Source: Bacteroidales bacterium UBA1754 | GTDB taxonomy: Bacteria > Bacteroidota > Bacteroidia > Bacteroidales > Paludibacteraceae | Direction: 5' to 3' | Assembly (NCBI GenBank): GCA_002315615.1 | Contig: DCHK01000008.1 | Span: 1-64,000 of the forward strand | DNA length: 64,000 bases | Part shown: positions 53,859-62,840 of the stretch, piece by piece | How positions within the stretch are numbered: position 1 is the stretch's first letter | Layout of the letters: each line of letters starts with the position of its first letter | Notes under the pieces: generated by a model | Databases searched by the model: none | What the model saw: only the letters and a program-made list of their open reading frames with translations | Told to the model about the DNA's origin: nothing | Made by a program: the position numbers and the translations under genes

Positions 53859-56800
53859 ATGGACAAATCGATTAAAAAAGTACTCCTCTTAGGTTCGGGT
53901 GCGTTGAAGATTGGACAAGCTGGAGAATTTGACTATTCAGGCTCGCAAGCGTTGAAAGCAATGAAGGAAGAAGGCATCAAAACGGTGCTTATCAACCCAA
54001 ACATAGCAACGATTCAGACCTCTGCTGGTGTTGCCGATAAGGTTTATTTCTTACCAGTAACTCCTTATTTTGTAGAACAAGTTATCAAAAAAGAACAACC
54101 AGACGGAATTTTGTTGGCTTTCGGTGGACAAACAGCGCTCAACTGCGGAACTGAACTTTACACTTCGGGAACATTGGACAAATACAATGTGAAAGTGCTT
54201 GGTACTTCGGTCGATGCAATTATGGTAACAGAAGACCGCGACTTGTTCGTTAAAAAATTGAACGAAATTGAAGCAAAAACTCCATCTTCGCAAGCAGTAG
54301 AGTCTATAGAAGACGCTTTGAAAGTGGCTCGCAGATTGGGTTACCCTGTTATGGTTCGCTCGGCATACGCACTTGGCGGACTTGGTTCGGGTATTTCTAC
54401 CAACGAGCAAGAATTTATAGAACTTTGCGAAAGTGCTTTGGCATATTCTAAACAAATTTTGGTTGAAGAATCGCTTAAAGGTTGGAAAGAAATTGAATTT
54501 GAAGTTATTCGCGATGCCAACGACCATTGCTTTACAGTTGTACCAATGGAAAATGTTGATCCACTTGGTATTCACACGGGCGAAAGTATCGTAATTTCTC
54601 CAATCATTACATTGTCGAAAGAGCAAATTGAATTGCTTCAAGAAATTGCAAAGAAAGTTGTTCGCCACATTGGTATAGTAGGCGAGTGCAACATTCAATA
54701 CGCATTCAATGCACAAACTAACGACTACCGCATTATTGAAATCAATGCTCGTTTGAGTCGTTCTTCGGCTTTGGCTTCAAAGGCATCAGGTTATCCTTTG
54801 GCATTTGTTGCTACAAAATTGGCATTGGGTTACACACTCGACCAAATAGGCGAAATGGGAACACCAAACTCTGCATACGTTGCGCCAAAAGTAGATTATA
54901 TCATTGCAAAAATTCCTCGTTGGGACTTGACAAAATTTGCTGGTGTTGACCGCAAAATCGGTTCTTCAATGAAATCTGTGGGTGAAATTATGTCAATTGG
55001 TAAATCTTTTGAAGAAATTATGCAAAAAGGTTTGCGTATGATTGGACAAGGAATGCACGGATTTGTTGGAAACAATGACATTGAATTTGAAGACCTTGAT
55101 TATGAATTGGCAAACCCAACCGACTTGCGTATTTTTGCGATAGCAAAAGCATTGGAAAAAGGTTACACTTCAGAACGAATTGAAGAATTAACAAAAATTG
55201 ACATTTACTTTATCAATTGCTTGAAAAACATTGTAGATTACACAAAAGTTCTTTCGTCGTACAAGAAAATTGAAGACCTTCCAGCCGATGTTTTGAAAGA
55301 AGCGAAAAGACTTGGTTTCTCCGATTTCCAAATTGCTCGTTATGTCGAGAATCCACAATCGAATATGGAAAAAGAGCAATTGCGTGTGCGTGCCGTTCGT
55401 AAAGCAAACAATATTTTGCCTGCTGTACGCCGTATCAACACAATCGCTTCAGAACATCCTGAATTGACCAACTACTTGTATATGACTTACGGCGAAACTG
55501 AACACAGCATCAGTTACGCATACAAAAACGATAAGTCAATCGTTGTGCTTGGTTCGGGTGCATACAGAATTGGTTCTTCGGTAGAGTTCGACTGGTGTTC
55601 GGTAAATGCTACACAAGTGGCTCGCAAATTGGGTTACAAATCAATTATGATTAACTATAACCCTGAAACAGTTTCGACCGACTACGATATGTGCGACAAA
55701 CTTTATTTTGACGAATTGAGTTTTGAGCGCGTGCTTGATGTTATTGACCTCGAAATGCCAAAAGGCGTAATCGTTTCGGTAGGTGGACAAATTCCTAACA
55801 ATTTGGCAATGAAACTTTATCGCCAAAATGTGCCAGTTTTGGGTACTTCGCCAATTTCGATTGACCGTGCAGAAAACCGTCACAAATTCTCGGCAATGCT
55901 CGACCAACTTGGCATAGACCAACCACGTTGGAAAGAGTTGACAAGTTACGACGATATTGACAAATTCATCGACGAAGTTGGTTTCCCTGTGTTGATACGT
56001 CCTTCGTACGTACTTTCGGGTGCTGCAATGAATGTTTGCTACGACAAAGAGCAAATGCACGCATTCCTTGGTGCTGCTGCTAAAGTTTCGAAAGAATATC
56101 CAGTAGTAGTTTCAAAATTCTTGCAGAATGCTAAAGAAATTGAGTTTGATGCTGTTGCTAAAAATGGCGAAATTATTGAATACGCAATTTCAGAACATAT
56201 CGAGTTTGCAGGCGTTCACTCGGGCGACGCAACATTGGTTTTCCCTGCACAAAATATTTATGTTGCCACAGTTCGCCGCATTAAACAAATCAGTCGCAAA
56301 ATTGCACAAGAATTGAACATTAGCGGTCCGTTCAATATTCAATATTTGGCTAAAAACAATGATGTGAAAGTTATTGAATGTAACTTGCGTGCATCTCGTT
56401 CGTTCCCATTTGTAAGTAAAGTTTTGAAACGTAACTTTATAGAAACAGCAACAAAAATAATGTTGAACGAGCCAGTTGTTAAACCAGATTCAGCCTTGTT
56501 TGATGTTGACTATGTAGGCGTGAAAGCATCGCAATTCTCATTTGCTCGTTTGCACAAAGCAGACCCAATTTTGGGTGTAGATATGTCATCTACGGGTGAG
56601 GTTGGTTGCATTGGCGATACTCTTGGCGAAGCATTACTTAAGTCGTTGATTTCGGTTGGAAGCAATATTCCTAAAAAGAATGTAATGGTTTCTTCGGGCG
56701 ATTCAAAATCGAAAGTAGATTTGCTTGAACCTTGCAAAGTGCTTCAAAGCAAAGGATTCAATATTTATGCTACCGCAGGAACTCAAAAATTCTTGCAAGA

Positions 56801-57074
56801 TAATGGAATTAAGGCAGTTACAGTTGGCTGGCCTGATGAAAAGAGCGAATTGCAGATTATGGATATGATGTCGAACAAAGAATTTGATTTGGTTATCAAT
56901 ATTCCTAAAAATCAATCGAAACGCGAGTTGACAAACGGATATAAAATCCGCCGTGCAGCCATCGACCACAACGTACCTTTGATGACAAATGCTCGTTTAG
57001 CAAGTGCATTTATCACAGCATTCTGCGAAAACAACATTGAAGATTTGAAAATTAAAGGTTGGGACGAATACTAA
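53859..57074 (+). CDS. carB: Carbamoyl-phosphate synthase large subunit
   Basis: 1071 residues. Two ATP-grasp halves are visible: VLLLGSGALKIGQAGEFDYSGSQALKA and LGGLGSGISTNEQEF in the first, VVLGSGAYRIGSSVEFDWCSV and RPSYVLSGAAMNVCYD in the second. The oligomerisation domain lies between, and an allosteric MGS-like domain starts after about 940 (GFNIYATAGTQKFLQDNGI). It makes carbamoyl phosphate for pyrimidines and arginine. carA is not adjacent. A heptamer repeat (GAGTTAA type) starts directly after the stop. Confidence 0.98.
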   Translation: MDKSIKKVLLLGSGALKIGQAGEFDYSGSQALKAMKEEGIKTVLINPNIATIQTSAGVADKVYFLPVTPYFVEQVIKKEQPDGILLAFGGQTALNCGTELYTSGTLDKYNVKVLGTSVDAIMVTEDRDLFVKKLNEIEAKTPSSQAVESIEDALKVARRLGYPVMVRSAYALGGLGSGISTNEQEFIELCESALAYSKQILVEESLKGWKEIEFEVIRDANDHCFTVVPMENVDPLGIHTGESIVISPIITLSKEQIELLQEIAKKVVRHIGIVGECNIQYAFNAQTNDYRIIEINARLSRSSALASKASGYPLAFVATKLALGYTLDQIGEMGTPNSAYVAPKVDYIIAKIPRWDLTKFAGVDRKIGSSMKSVGEIMSIGKSFEEIMQKGLRMIGQGMHGFVGNNDIEFEDLDYELANPTDLRIFAIAKALEKGYTSERIEELTKIDIYFINCLKNIVDYTKVLSSYKKIEDLPADVLKEAKRLGFSDFQIARYVENPQSNMEKEQLRVRAVRKANNILPAVRRINTIASEHPELTNYLYMTYGETEHSISYAYKNDKSIVVLGSGAYRIGSSVEFDWCSVNATQVARKLGYKSIMINYNPETVSTDYDMCDKLYFDELSFERVLDVIDLEMPKGVIVSVGGQIPNNLAMKLYRQNVPVLGTSPISIDRAENRHKFSAMLDQLGIDQPRWKELTSYDDIDKFIDEVGFPVLIRPSYVLSGAAMNVCYDKEQMHAFLGAAAKVSKEYPVVVSKFLQNAKEIEFDAVAKNGEIIEYAISEHIEFAGVHSGDATLVFPAQNIYVATVRRIKQISRKIAQELNISGPFNIQYLAKNNDVKVIECNLRASRSFPFVSKVLKRNFIETATKIMLNEPVVKPDSALFDVDYVGVKASQFSFARLHKADPILGVDMSSTGEVGCIGDTLGEALLKSLISVGSNIPKKNVMVSSGDSKSKVDLLEPCKVLQSKGFNIYATAGTQKFLQDNGIKAVTVGWPDEKSELQIMDMMSNKEFDLVINIPKNQSKRELTNGYKIRRAAIDHNVPLMTNARLASAFITAFCENNIEDLKIKGWDEY

Positions 57075-57127
57075 GAGTTAATAGTTAAGAGTTAAGAGTG
57101 AAAAGTGATTAGTAAAAAGTTAAGAGT
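57075..57127 (+). repeat. Tandem 7-bp repeat after carB
   Basis: Period-7 words GAGTTAA, TAGTTAA, GAGTTAA, GAGTGAA (57075-57102) start at the base after the carB stop; a further AGTTAAGAG occurs at the end of the tract. Confidence 0.85.
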
Positions 57128-57159
57128 TTTTGCTTGACTATTGAAATAATTTTGAAAAG

Positions 57160-57191
57160 GCAGTTTCGTGAATGACGAGACTGCTTTTTTT
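57160..57191 (+). terminator. Intrinsic terminator after carB
   Basis: GCAGTTTCGT (57160-57169) pairs with ACGAGACTGC (57175-57184) with one wobble and a 5-base loop, followed by seven T. Confidence 0.9.
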
Positions 57192-57248
57192 GAATCAATA
57201 GAAAAATCAAATTTCGGCTAATAGACTGACTAAAATGAAAATATTTTT

Positions 57249-57276
57249 AATTTTGGTCAGTTGATTGACCAAAATT
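57249..57276 (+). promoter_or_regulatory. Operator-like palindrome at the DUF4143 ATPase promoter
   Basis: AATTTTGGTCA (57249-57259) and TGACCAAAATT (57266-57276) are perfect inverted arms around a 6-base spacer. A third related half-site, CTGACTAAAAT, lies about 25 bp upstream. The palindrome ends 4 bp before the TATTTTTG element, so a bound protein would cover the promoter. Confidence 0.65.
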
Positions 57277-57279
57277 GAT

Positions 57280-57287
57280 TATTTTTG
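57280..57287 (+). promoter_or_regulatory. Bacteroidota -7 element of the DUF4143 ATPase gene
   Basis: TATTTTTG matches TAnnTTTG, 21 bp before ATG 57309 and adjoining the palindrome. Confidence 0.65.
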
Positions 57288-57307
57288 TCTCGTAAAAGAA
57301 TTAAATA

Positions 57308-57309
57308 TA
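57308..57309 (+). other. Start choice note for the ATPase gene
   Basis: An in-frame TTG at 57285 lies inside the promoter element, so the ATG at 57309 is taken as the start. Confidence 0.6.
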
Positions 57310-58568
57310 TGATAGACAAAAATGTACTTCGAAGTGTATTAAGCAATAATCAAAAGATGATTGCTGATATGAAAATCACGAAAAGAAATTTCAGTTTTCG
57401 CGATGAGTTTCGTTATGTGCTTGTGGGTGTACGTAGGGCGGGAAAGTCTTTTTTGATGTTCCAACGCATACAAGAATTGCTATCAAAGGGGCTTACATGG
57501 AACGATATGCTCTACTTAAATTTTGAAGATGACCGCTTGTACGATTTTGATGTGCACGATTTTGAAAAAATTTTAGAGGTTCACTCTGAAATGGGGGGAA
57601 GTAAGCCTATTCTTTTTCTTGATGAAATTCAGAACATTGGAGGATGGGAAAAGTTTGCACGACGACTTGCCGACAATAAATATATGGTTTATATCACGGG
57701 TTCGAATGCCAAAATGCTCAGTTCCGATGTTGCTACAACTCTTGGCGGTCGTTATATTGTTTGTAATGTTTTTCCTTACGATTTTGGTGAATTTTTATGT
57801 GCCAATGGCATTGAAAAAGATGACCTTTACTTTGATGAAGAAAAACGTCAAACTTGGCAAAGAGAATATATACAGTTTGGAGGTTTCCCTGAATGTGCCA
57901 ATTATTCAAGCAAGAGAGAGTATTTACTCTCTGTGTATCAAAAAATATATTTAGGCGACATTGCTATACGAAATAAGGTAGAAAATCCTAATGCTTTGCG
58001 ACTGATGTTTTTGAAAATGGCAGAAAGTGTTATGCAACCAATTTCACAAACACGACTGGCGAATATTATCAATTCGGTTGGCGTAAATGTTTCGAAAAAC
58101 ACCATCTTAAATTACGCAAATTTTGCCATAAATGCCTTTTTGATATTGCCAATGAAAAATTTTGCTGACAATTTTACAAATCGGGAAACCAATCAAAAAT
58201 ATTATTTTGTAGATAACGGAATAATAGAACTGCAAACTACCGATGCGTTAACTGCACAATTGGAAAATTTGGTTGCAATATCACTATTGAAGCGTTACGG
58301 CTTGGATGACCAAGTTTATTTTTACAATTACAATGTAGAAGTTGACTTTGTCGTTCCTGAAAAAGGTTTAGCAATACAAGTTTGTCGCACTCTTGATGAA
58401 AATGACAGCGAAACATACGAGCGTGAAACTAAAGCACTCATCAGTCTTGTCAAAAGATTTTCGTATGATAAACTTAAAATAATTACATACAACGACGAAG
58501 AACGTACAATTTACGTTGGAAATAAAGAGATACAAGTTTTACCAATTTGGAAATGGCTATTAGATTAA
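57309..58568 (+). CDS. ATP-binding protein, AAA + DUF4143 family
   Basis: 419 residues. The N-terminal AAA domain has VGVRRAGKSFLMFQRI (Walker A), LFLDEIQNIGGWEKFARRLAD (Walker B) and YITGSNAKMLSSDVATTLGGRY (sensor 1). The C-terminal DUF4143 domain has YGLDDQVYFYNYNVEVDFVVPEKGLAIQVC, a pattern like the nuclease-fold D-ExK core with Asp, Val-Pro-Glu and Gln. Such ATPases are frequent, often multicopy and of unknown function in Bacteroidota. It is a monocistronic unit with its own operator-like palindrome. Confidence 0.9.
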   Translation: MIDKNVLRSVLSNNQKMIADMKITKRNFSFRDEFRYVLVGVRRAGKSFLMFQRIQELLSKGLTWNDMLYLNFEDDRLYDFDVHDFEKILEVHSEMGGSKPILFLDEIQNIGGWEKFARRLADNKYMVYITGSNAKMLSSDVATTLGGRYIVCNVFPYDFGEFLCANGIEKDDLYFDEEKRQTWQREYIQFGGFPECANYSSKREYLLSVYQKIYLGDIAIRNKVENPNALRLMFLKMAESVMQPISQTRLANIINSVGVNVSKNTILNYANFAINAFLILPMKNFADNFTNRETNQKYYFVDNGIIELQTTDALTAQLENLVAISLLKRYGLDDQVYFYNYNVEVDFVVPEKGLAIQVCRTLDENDSETYERETKALISLVKRFSYDKLKIITYNDEERTIYVGNKEIQVLPIWKWLLD

Positions 58569-58588
58569 CGTGAATTTTGAAATTTTGC

Positions 58589-58596
58589 TAACTTTG
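58589..58596 (+). promoter_or_regulatory. Bacteroidota -7 element upstream of mutS2
   Basis: TAACTTTG matches TAnnTTTG, 20 bp before the TTG start at 58617. Confidence 0.6.
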
Positions 58597-58616
58597 TATA
58601 TCAATAAATTTTCACC

Positions 58617-61058
58617 TTGTATCCTGAAGATTTTGAACATAAAGTGGGTTTTGATGCAGTTCGGCAATTGCTGAAAGAGAAGTGCATTAGCGAACCTGGC
58701 ATTGAATTTGTGGACGAAATATCTTTTTCCGACAATTTCGATGCTGTTTCTATGTCTTTGAATCAAACAAGCGAATTTTGCCAAATTCTTGCCGAAGAAA
58801 ATGATTTTTCGATGGGAAACATTGTCGATATTCGCAACGGACTGAAGAAAATTCGTGTAGAAGGTCTTTTTCTTGATGAACAAGAATTGAACGGACTGCG
58901 GACTTCACTTGAAACATTCAGTCAGTTACTAAAATTTTTCAACAATGCCGACGAAACTCGTTATTTTCATTTAAGGCAACTTTTTATTGATGCCGAAAAT
59001 GTTGATAATATTCTGCGCGAAATAAACCGAATTCTTGATAAATACGGAAAAATAAAAGACAATGCTTCGGCACAACTTTTTGCTATTCGACGCGAAATGA
59101 CGTCGGTGCAGGGCAGTATTTCTCGCATTTTACAGTCGGTATTGCGAAAAGCACAAACCGATGGTTATGTAGAAAAAGACCTTTCGCCGGTGATGCGTGA
59201 TGGCAGATTGGTAATTCCCGTAAATCCTTCGTACAAAAGGCATATAAAAGGAATTGTACTTGACGAATCAGCCACAGGGAAAACTGTATTTATTGAACCA
59301 ACAGAAGCCGTAGAAGCCAATAACCGACTTCGTGAACTCAATGGCGAAGAACGCCGTGAGATAATAAAAATACTGACTGAATTTTCTACTTTTTTGAGAC
59401 CATATACCGAAGAAATTTTGCACCTTTTCGAAATTCTTGGAGAAATAGATATGATTCGTGCCAAAGCGTTATTTGCTACAGAGATAAATGCCGTTTTGCC
59501 ACAAATTACAAGTCAAACCGAATTTGAATGGCACGGTGCTTGTCATCCGTTGCTCTATCTCTCTCACAAAAAACAAGGCAAAAAGGTGGTTCCTTTGAAC
59601 ATTAAACTGAATGATGAAAATAGAATTTTACTCATTTCCGGTCCAAATGCAGGAGGAAAATCGGTGTGCCTAAAAACGGTTGGACTTTTGCAATATATGC
59701 TTCAGTGCGGACTGCTTGTGCCAATGAGCGAAAGCAGTAAAACAGGCATATTTACTGACATTTTTATTGATATTGGCGACGAACAATCGATAGAAGACGA
59801 TTTGAGCACTTACAGTTCGCACCTTAAAAATATGAAATATTTTTTGCGTAACTGCAACGAGAAAAGCATTATTCTGATAGATGAATTCGGTTCGGGAACA
59901 GAGCCTCGCATTGGTGGCGCTATTGCCGAAGTACTGCTGAAGCAATTCAACGAAAAACGCACATACGGGGTAGTAACGACACACTACACCAATCTAAAAC
60001 TATTTGCCGAAAATACCGATGGTGTTGCAAACGGTGCAATGCTTTATAATAGACACGAAATGCAACCGCTTTTTGAGTTGCAAATAGGCATTCCTGGCAG
60101 TTCGTTTGCTGTAGAAATTGCTCGAAAAATTGGACTTCCCGAAGATATTATTTCCGAAGCAAGCGAAAAGGCTGGCAACGAAAATGTAAAACTCGACAAA
60201 TACTTGCAAGATGCAATACGCGACAAGCACTATTGGGAAACGAAGCGTAAAACCATTCGCCAAAAAGAAAAGTATTTTGAGGAAATGGCGGAAAAATATC
60301 GTGCCGAATTGGAAAACATAGAAAAGCAACGAAAAGAGTTGCTTCGCAATGCAAAATCTGAAGCAAAATCAATGATTGAAAATGCTAACGCACAGATTGA
60401 AAATACTATACGAAAAATAAAAGAATCGAAAGCCGACAAGGAACAAACAAAATCGGCACGCAACGACCTAAAAGAATTTAGTAGCGAATTGCAACAAAAA
60501 GAAGAATCGTTGGCATCATTGTCTAAGAAAATAGAAAAAATTGCCGTTAAAAAACACGATAAACCAAAACAAAAACAGCAGTTTGATCCAAAGAACTACG
60601 CCGTTGGCGACAATGTGCGACTGAAAGGGCAAAATACTATTGGCGTAATTCTCGATATTCAAGGCAAAAATGCTACTGTGGCATTTGGGCAACTAAAAAT
60701 GAATGCTAAACTTGAGAACTTGGAGAAGTTGAGCAACAATCAAGTGAAGAAAGAGCAACGGCAAATAACACTAATAGGAGCAACCACACGAGAGGAAATT
60801 CGTCAGAAAAAACTTAACTTTAAGCACGAAATTGATGTGCGCGGTATGCGTGGCGACGAGGCATTGCAAGCCGTAATGTATTTTATAGACGATGCACTGA
60901 CGGTAGGCGTTTCGGAAGTGCGCATTTTGCACGGAACAGGCACTGGTGCGTTGCGTGAGGTCATTCGTCAGTACCTTGCCACCGTGAATGGCGTAGAGCG
61001 TTATCACGACGAACACGTGCAGTTTGGAGGCGCAGGAATTACGGTAGTAGAGTTTTAA
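58617..61058 (+). CDS. mutS2: Endonuclease MutS2
   Basis: 813 residues from a TTG start, favoured because the family's typical beginning (YPEDFEHKVGFDAVRQLL) follows immediately and a promoter lies just upstream. The MutS core ATPase has ISGPNAGGKSVCLKTVGLL (Walker A, about 342) and IILIDEFGSGTEPRIGGAIAE (Walker B). A long coiled coil follows at about 520-650. The C-terminal Smr nuclease domain has EIDVRGMRGDEA and ILHGTGTGALREVIRQYL. MutS2 suppresses recombination and acts in ribosome rescue in some bacteria. All domains are intact. Confidence 0.96.
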   Translation: MYPEDFEHKVGFDAVRQLLKEKCISEPGIEFVDEISFSDNFDAVSMSLNQTSEFCQILAEENDFSMGNIVDIRNGLKKIRVEGLFLDEQELNGLRTSLETFSQLLKFFNNADETRYFHLRQLFIDAENVDNILREINRILDKYGKIKDNASAQLFAIRREMTSVQGSISRILQSVLRKAQTDGYVEKDLSPVMRDGRLVIPVNPSYKRHIKGIVLDESATGKTVFIEPTEAVEANNRLRELNGEERREIIKILTEFSTFLRPYTEEILHLFEILGEIDMIRAKALFATEINAVLPQITSQTEFEWHGACHPLLYLSHKKQGKKVVPLNIKLNDENRILLISGPNAGGKSVCLKTVGLLQYMLQCGLLVPMSESSKTGIFTDIFIDIGDEQSIEDDLSTYSSHLKNMKYFLRNCNEKSIILIDEFGSGTEPRIGGAIAEVLLKQFNEKRTYGVVTTHYTNLKLFAENTDGVANGAMLYNRHEMQPLFELQIGIPGSSFAVEIARKIGLPEDIISEASEKAGNENVKLDKYLQDAIRDKHYWETKRKTIRQKEKYFEEMAEKYRAELENIEKQRKELLRNAKSEAKSMIENANAQIENTIRKIKESKADKEQTKSARNDLKEFSSELQQKEESLASLSKKIEKIAVKKHDKPKQKQQFDPKNYAVGDNVRLKGQNTIGVILDIQGKNATVAFGQLKMNAKLENLEKLSNNQVKKEQRQITLIGATTREEIRQKKLNFKHEIDVRGMRGDEALQAVMYFIDDALTVGVSEVRILHGTGTGALREVIRQYLATVNGVERYHDEHVQFGGAGITVVEF

Positions 61059-61156
61059 TAAATGAGGAGTTAGGAATGAGGAATAACCAAATAAGCAATT
61101 ATCAATCATTGACCAAAGGGAAATAAATCAACAATTAAACATTCAAAAAAACATTT
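61059..61156 (+). repeat. Word-repeat spacer with dispersed repeat copy 3
   Basis: Between mutS2 and the thioesterase gene. ATTGACC-AA-AGGGAAA-TAAATCAAC (61108-61132) is the third copy of the dispersed repeat, followed by AATTAAAC and a word variant before ATG 61157. Confidence 0.8.
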
Positions 61157-61585
61157 ATGACCAAAGAAGAAGCGATAAAATATTTAACCGAGCGTGGAAA
61201 AGATACTTTAATTGATCATTTAGGTATTAAATTTGTAGATATTACCGAAAATGGAGTAGTGGCTACAATGCCAGTAAACAACAATACACGCCAAGTAAGT
61301 GGTATTCTGAATGGTGGTGCTTCGTTGGCGTTAGCAGAATGTTTGGCTGGTAGTACTTCGGCTTTATATTGTGCCGAAGATGAAGTGCCTGTTGGTATGC
61401 AGGTGAGTGGCAGTCACGTTTCGGCAGCAATGGTTGGTGATGTGGTTGTTGCTACAAGTACGCTCATTCATAGAGGTAAGTCAACACATTTGGTAAATGT
61501 GGATATTCGTTCTCAAAATACGGGTAAACTCGTTTCTACATCGAGAGTACAAAACTTTATAAAGAAGTTAGGAATTAGGAATTAG
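61157..61585 (+). CDS. menI: Hotdog-fold acyl-CoA thioesterase (likely DHNA-CoA thioesterase)
   Basis: 142 residues, PaaI-like hotdog fold. IDHLGIKFVDITENGVVATMPVNNNTRQVSGILNGGASLALAECLAGSTSAL carries the conserved Asn-Gly-Gly and catalytic Glu (AEC) region. LIHRGKSTHLVNVDIRSQNTGKLVSTSRVQNF completes the domain. The next two genes are menF and menD, so hydrolysis of 1,4-dihydroxy-2-naphthoyl-CoA in menaquinone synthesis is the best inference. A general acyl-CoA thioesterase remains possible. Confidence 0.8.
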   Translation: MTKEEAIKYLTERGKDTLIDHLGIKFVDITENGVVATMPVNNNTRQVSGILNGGASLALAECLAGSTSALYCAEDEVPVGMQVSGSHVSAAMVGDVVVATSTLIHRGKSTHLVNVDIRSQNTGKLVSTSRVQNFIKKLGIRN

Positions 61586-61591
61586 CATATA

Positions 61592-61661
61592 GTTAAGAGT
61601 TAAGAGTTAAGAGATGAGAGATTAAAGCATATAGCATATAGCATATAGCATATAGAATATA
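61592..61661 (+). repeat. Composite 7-bp-period array (10 units)
   Basis: Ten consecutive 7-bp units, each beginning with G and ending with A: GTTAAGA x3, GATGAGA, GATTAAA, GCATATA x4, GAATATA. It starts 6 bp after the menI stop. TTTGACT, TTTGACT and TTTGACG (61667-61687) follow as another period-7 run. Confidence 0.95.
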
Positions 61662-61747
61662 TGTCATTTGACTTTTGACTTTTGACGATTTAATCTTAAA
61701 CCAATCATCAAATAACCAAAAAAACACTGAACGATTAAACATAAAAA

Positions 61748-62794
61748 ATGTTTTCCATTACCGATATACAAATACTTATTGCACAAAAGAAGTGCTTCGC
61801 ACTTTTCCGTTTGCCAAACGAAACGGAAGTGCGACTTTGTATGCAAAATGATGGCAGATTTTCAGAAATAAGAAAAATATCGGAAATGCCACAATCGGAA
61901 ATGTTTGTTTTTGCTCCGTTTGCTATTTCAAATAAGTTTCCTATAATTTCAATTAAATCAGATATTTGCGAAGTTGTTTCGCTTGAAAATGTAAATAATT
62001 GTGGCAAACTGACTTTTGGAAATACTGTAGCAGATAAAAATAAATACGCTGCTGTTTTTGAAAAATTTCACGAAAAACTGAACGATAAACATCAACAAAA
62101 ATTGGTGCTTTCGCGTAAAAAAACAGCAAAAATTTCAAATGATTTTTCACCATTGAATCTTTTTTGTAAGGCATTGGAAAGGTACAAAAACTCGTTTGTA
62201 TATTTGTTTTACACCCCAACAACAGGCTTTTGGTGTGGCAGTACGATGGAAGTTCTTTTGTCTGGAGAGAATGGCAGATACAGCACAATGTCGGTGGCAG
62301 GAACGCAAAAAAAGAAAGATGACGAAAATGCAGTTTGGGACGCTAAAAACATTCGAGAGCAAGCGCTTGTTTCCAACTTTATAAGAGATGTTTTACTGAA
62401 AGAAAATTGTGCTTTTACCGAATCGAAACCATACACCACGCAAGCGGGAAATTTGCTTCATTTGCGTACAGATTTTTCTTTCAATACAAATGATAATATT
62501 TTGCATTTAATTGATTCACTTCATCCTACGCCTGCTATTTGTGGCATTCCACAACAAGAATCGCAACAATTTATTATAGAAAACGAAGGATATAGTCGTG
62601 AATATTATGCGGGATTTTTAGGACAAATTTCACCAAAAAAATGCAATTTATTTGTTAATTTGCGTTGCGCAAAAATTATTGACAATGAAATAAGTTTTTT
62701 TGCTGGAGGCGGCATACTTCCACAATCGACAATGGAAAGCGAATGGAATGAAACCGAAGCCAAAATGGAAACGATTAGCAAATGTGCTAATTAA
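61748..62794 (+). CDS. menF: Isochorismate synthase
   Basis: 348 residues, chorismate-binding fold. KLVLSRKKTAK, FVYLFYTPTTGFWCGSTMEVLLSGENGRYSTMSVAGTQKKK, SLHPTPAICGIPQQESQQFIIENEGYSREYYAGFLGQI and LFVNLRCAKI are the conserved blocks, with GFWCGSTME corresponding to the usual WLGATPE substrate site. It converts chorismate to isochorismate, the first step of menaquinone synthesis. Shorter than E. coli MenF in the N-terminal part, as in other Bacteroidota. menD follows after a word-repeat spacer. Confidence 0.93.
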   Translation: MFSITDIQILIAQKKCFALFRLPNETEVRLCMQNDGRFSEIRKISEMPQSEMFVFAPFAISNKFPIISIKSDICEVVSLENVNNCGKLTFGNTVADKNKYAAVFEKFHEKLNDKHQQKLVLSRKKTAKISNDFSPLNLFCKALERYKNSFVYLFYTPTTGFWCGSTMEVLLSGENGRYSTMSVAGTQKKKDDENAVWDAKNIREQALVSNFIRDVLLKENCAFTESKPYTTQAGNLLHLRTDFSFNTNDNILHLIDSLHPTPAICGIPQQESQQFIIENEGYSREYYAGFLGQISPKKCNLFVNLRCAKIIDNEISFFAGGGILPQSTMESEWNETEAKMETISKCAN

Positions 62795-62840
62795 AGCAAA
62801 TAACCAAATCAACATTAAACATTAAACGATTAACGCATCA
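62795..62840 (+). repeat. Word-repeat spacer between menF and menD
   Basis: AAATAACC, AAATCAAC, ATTAAAC, ATTAAAC and GATTAAC run in succession up to 6 bp before the menD ATG. Confidence 0.8.

Noticed and set aside
54051..54716. 221-residue minus-strand ORF within carB
   Set aside because: Lies wholly inside a conserved carB block; Cys/Phe-rich antisense translation typical of a shadow.
61592..61661. CRISPR-like regular repetition
   Set aside because: Units are 7 bp with no spacers and no cas genes are present; it is a tandem short repeat.
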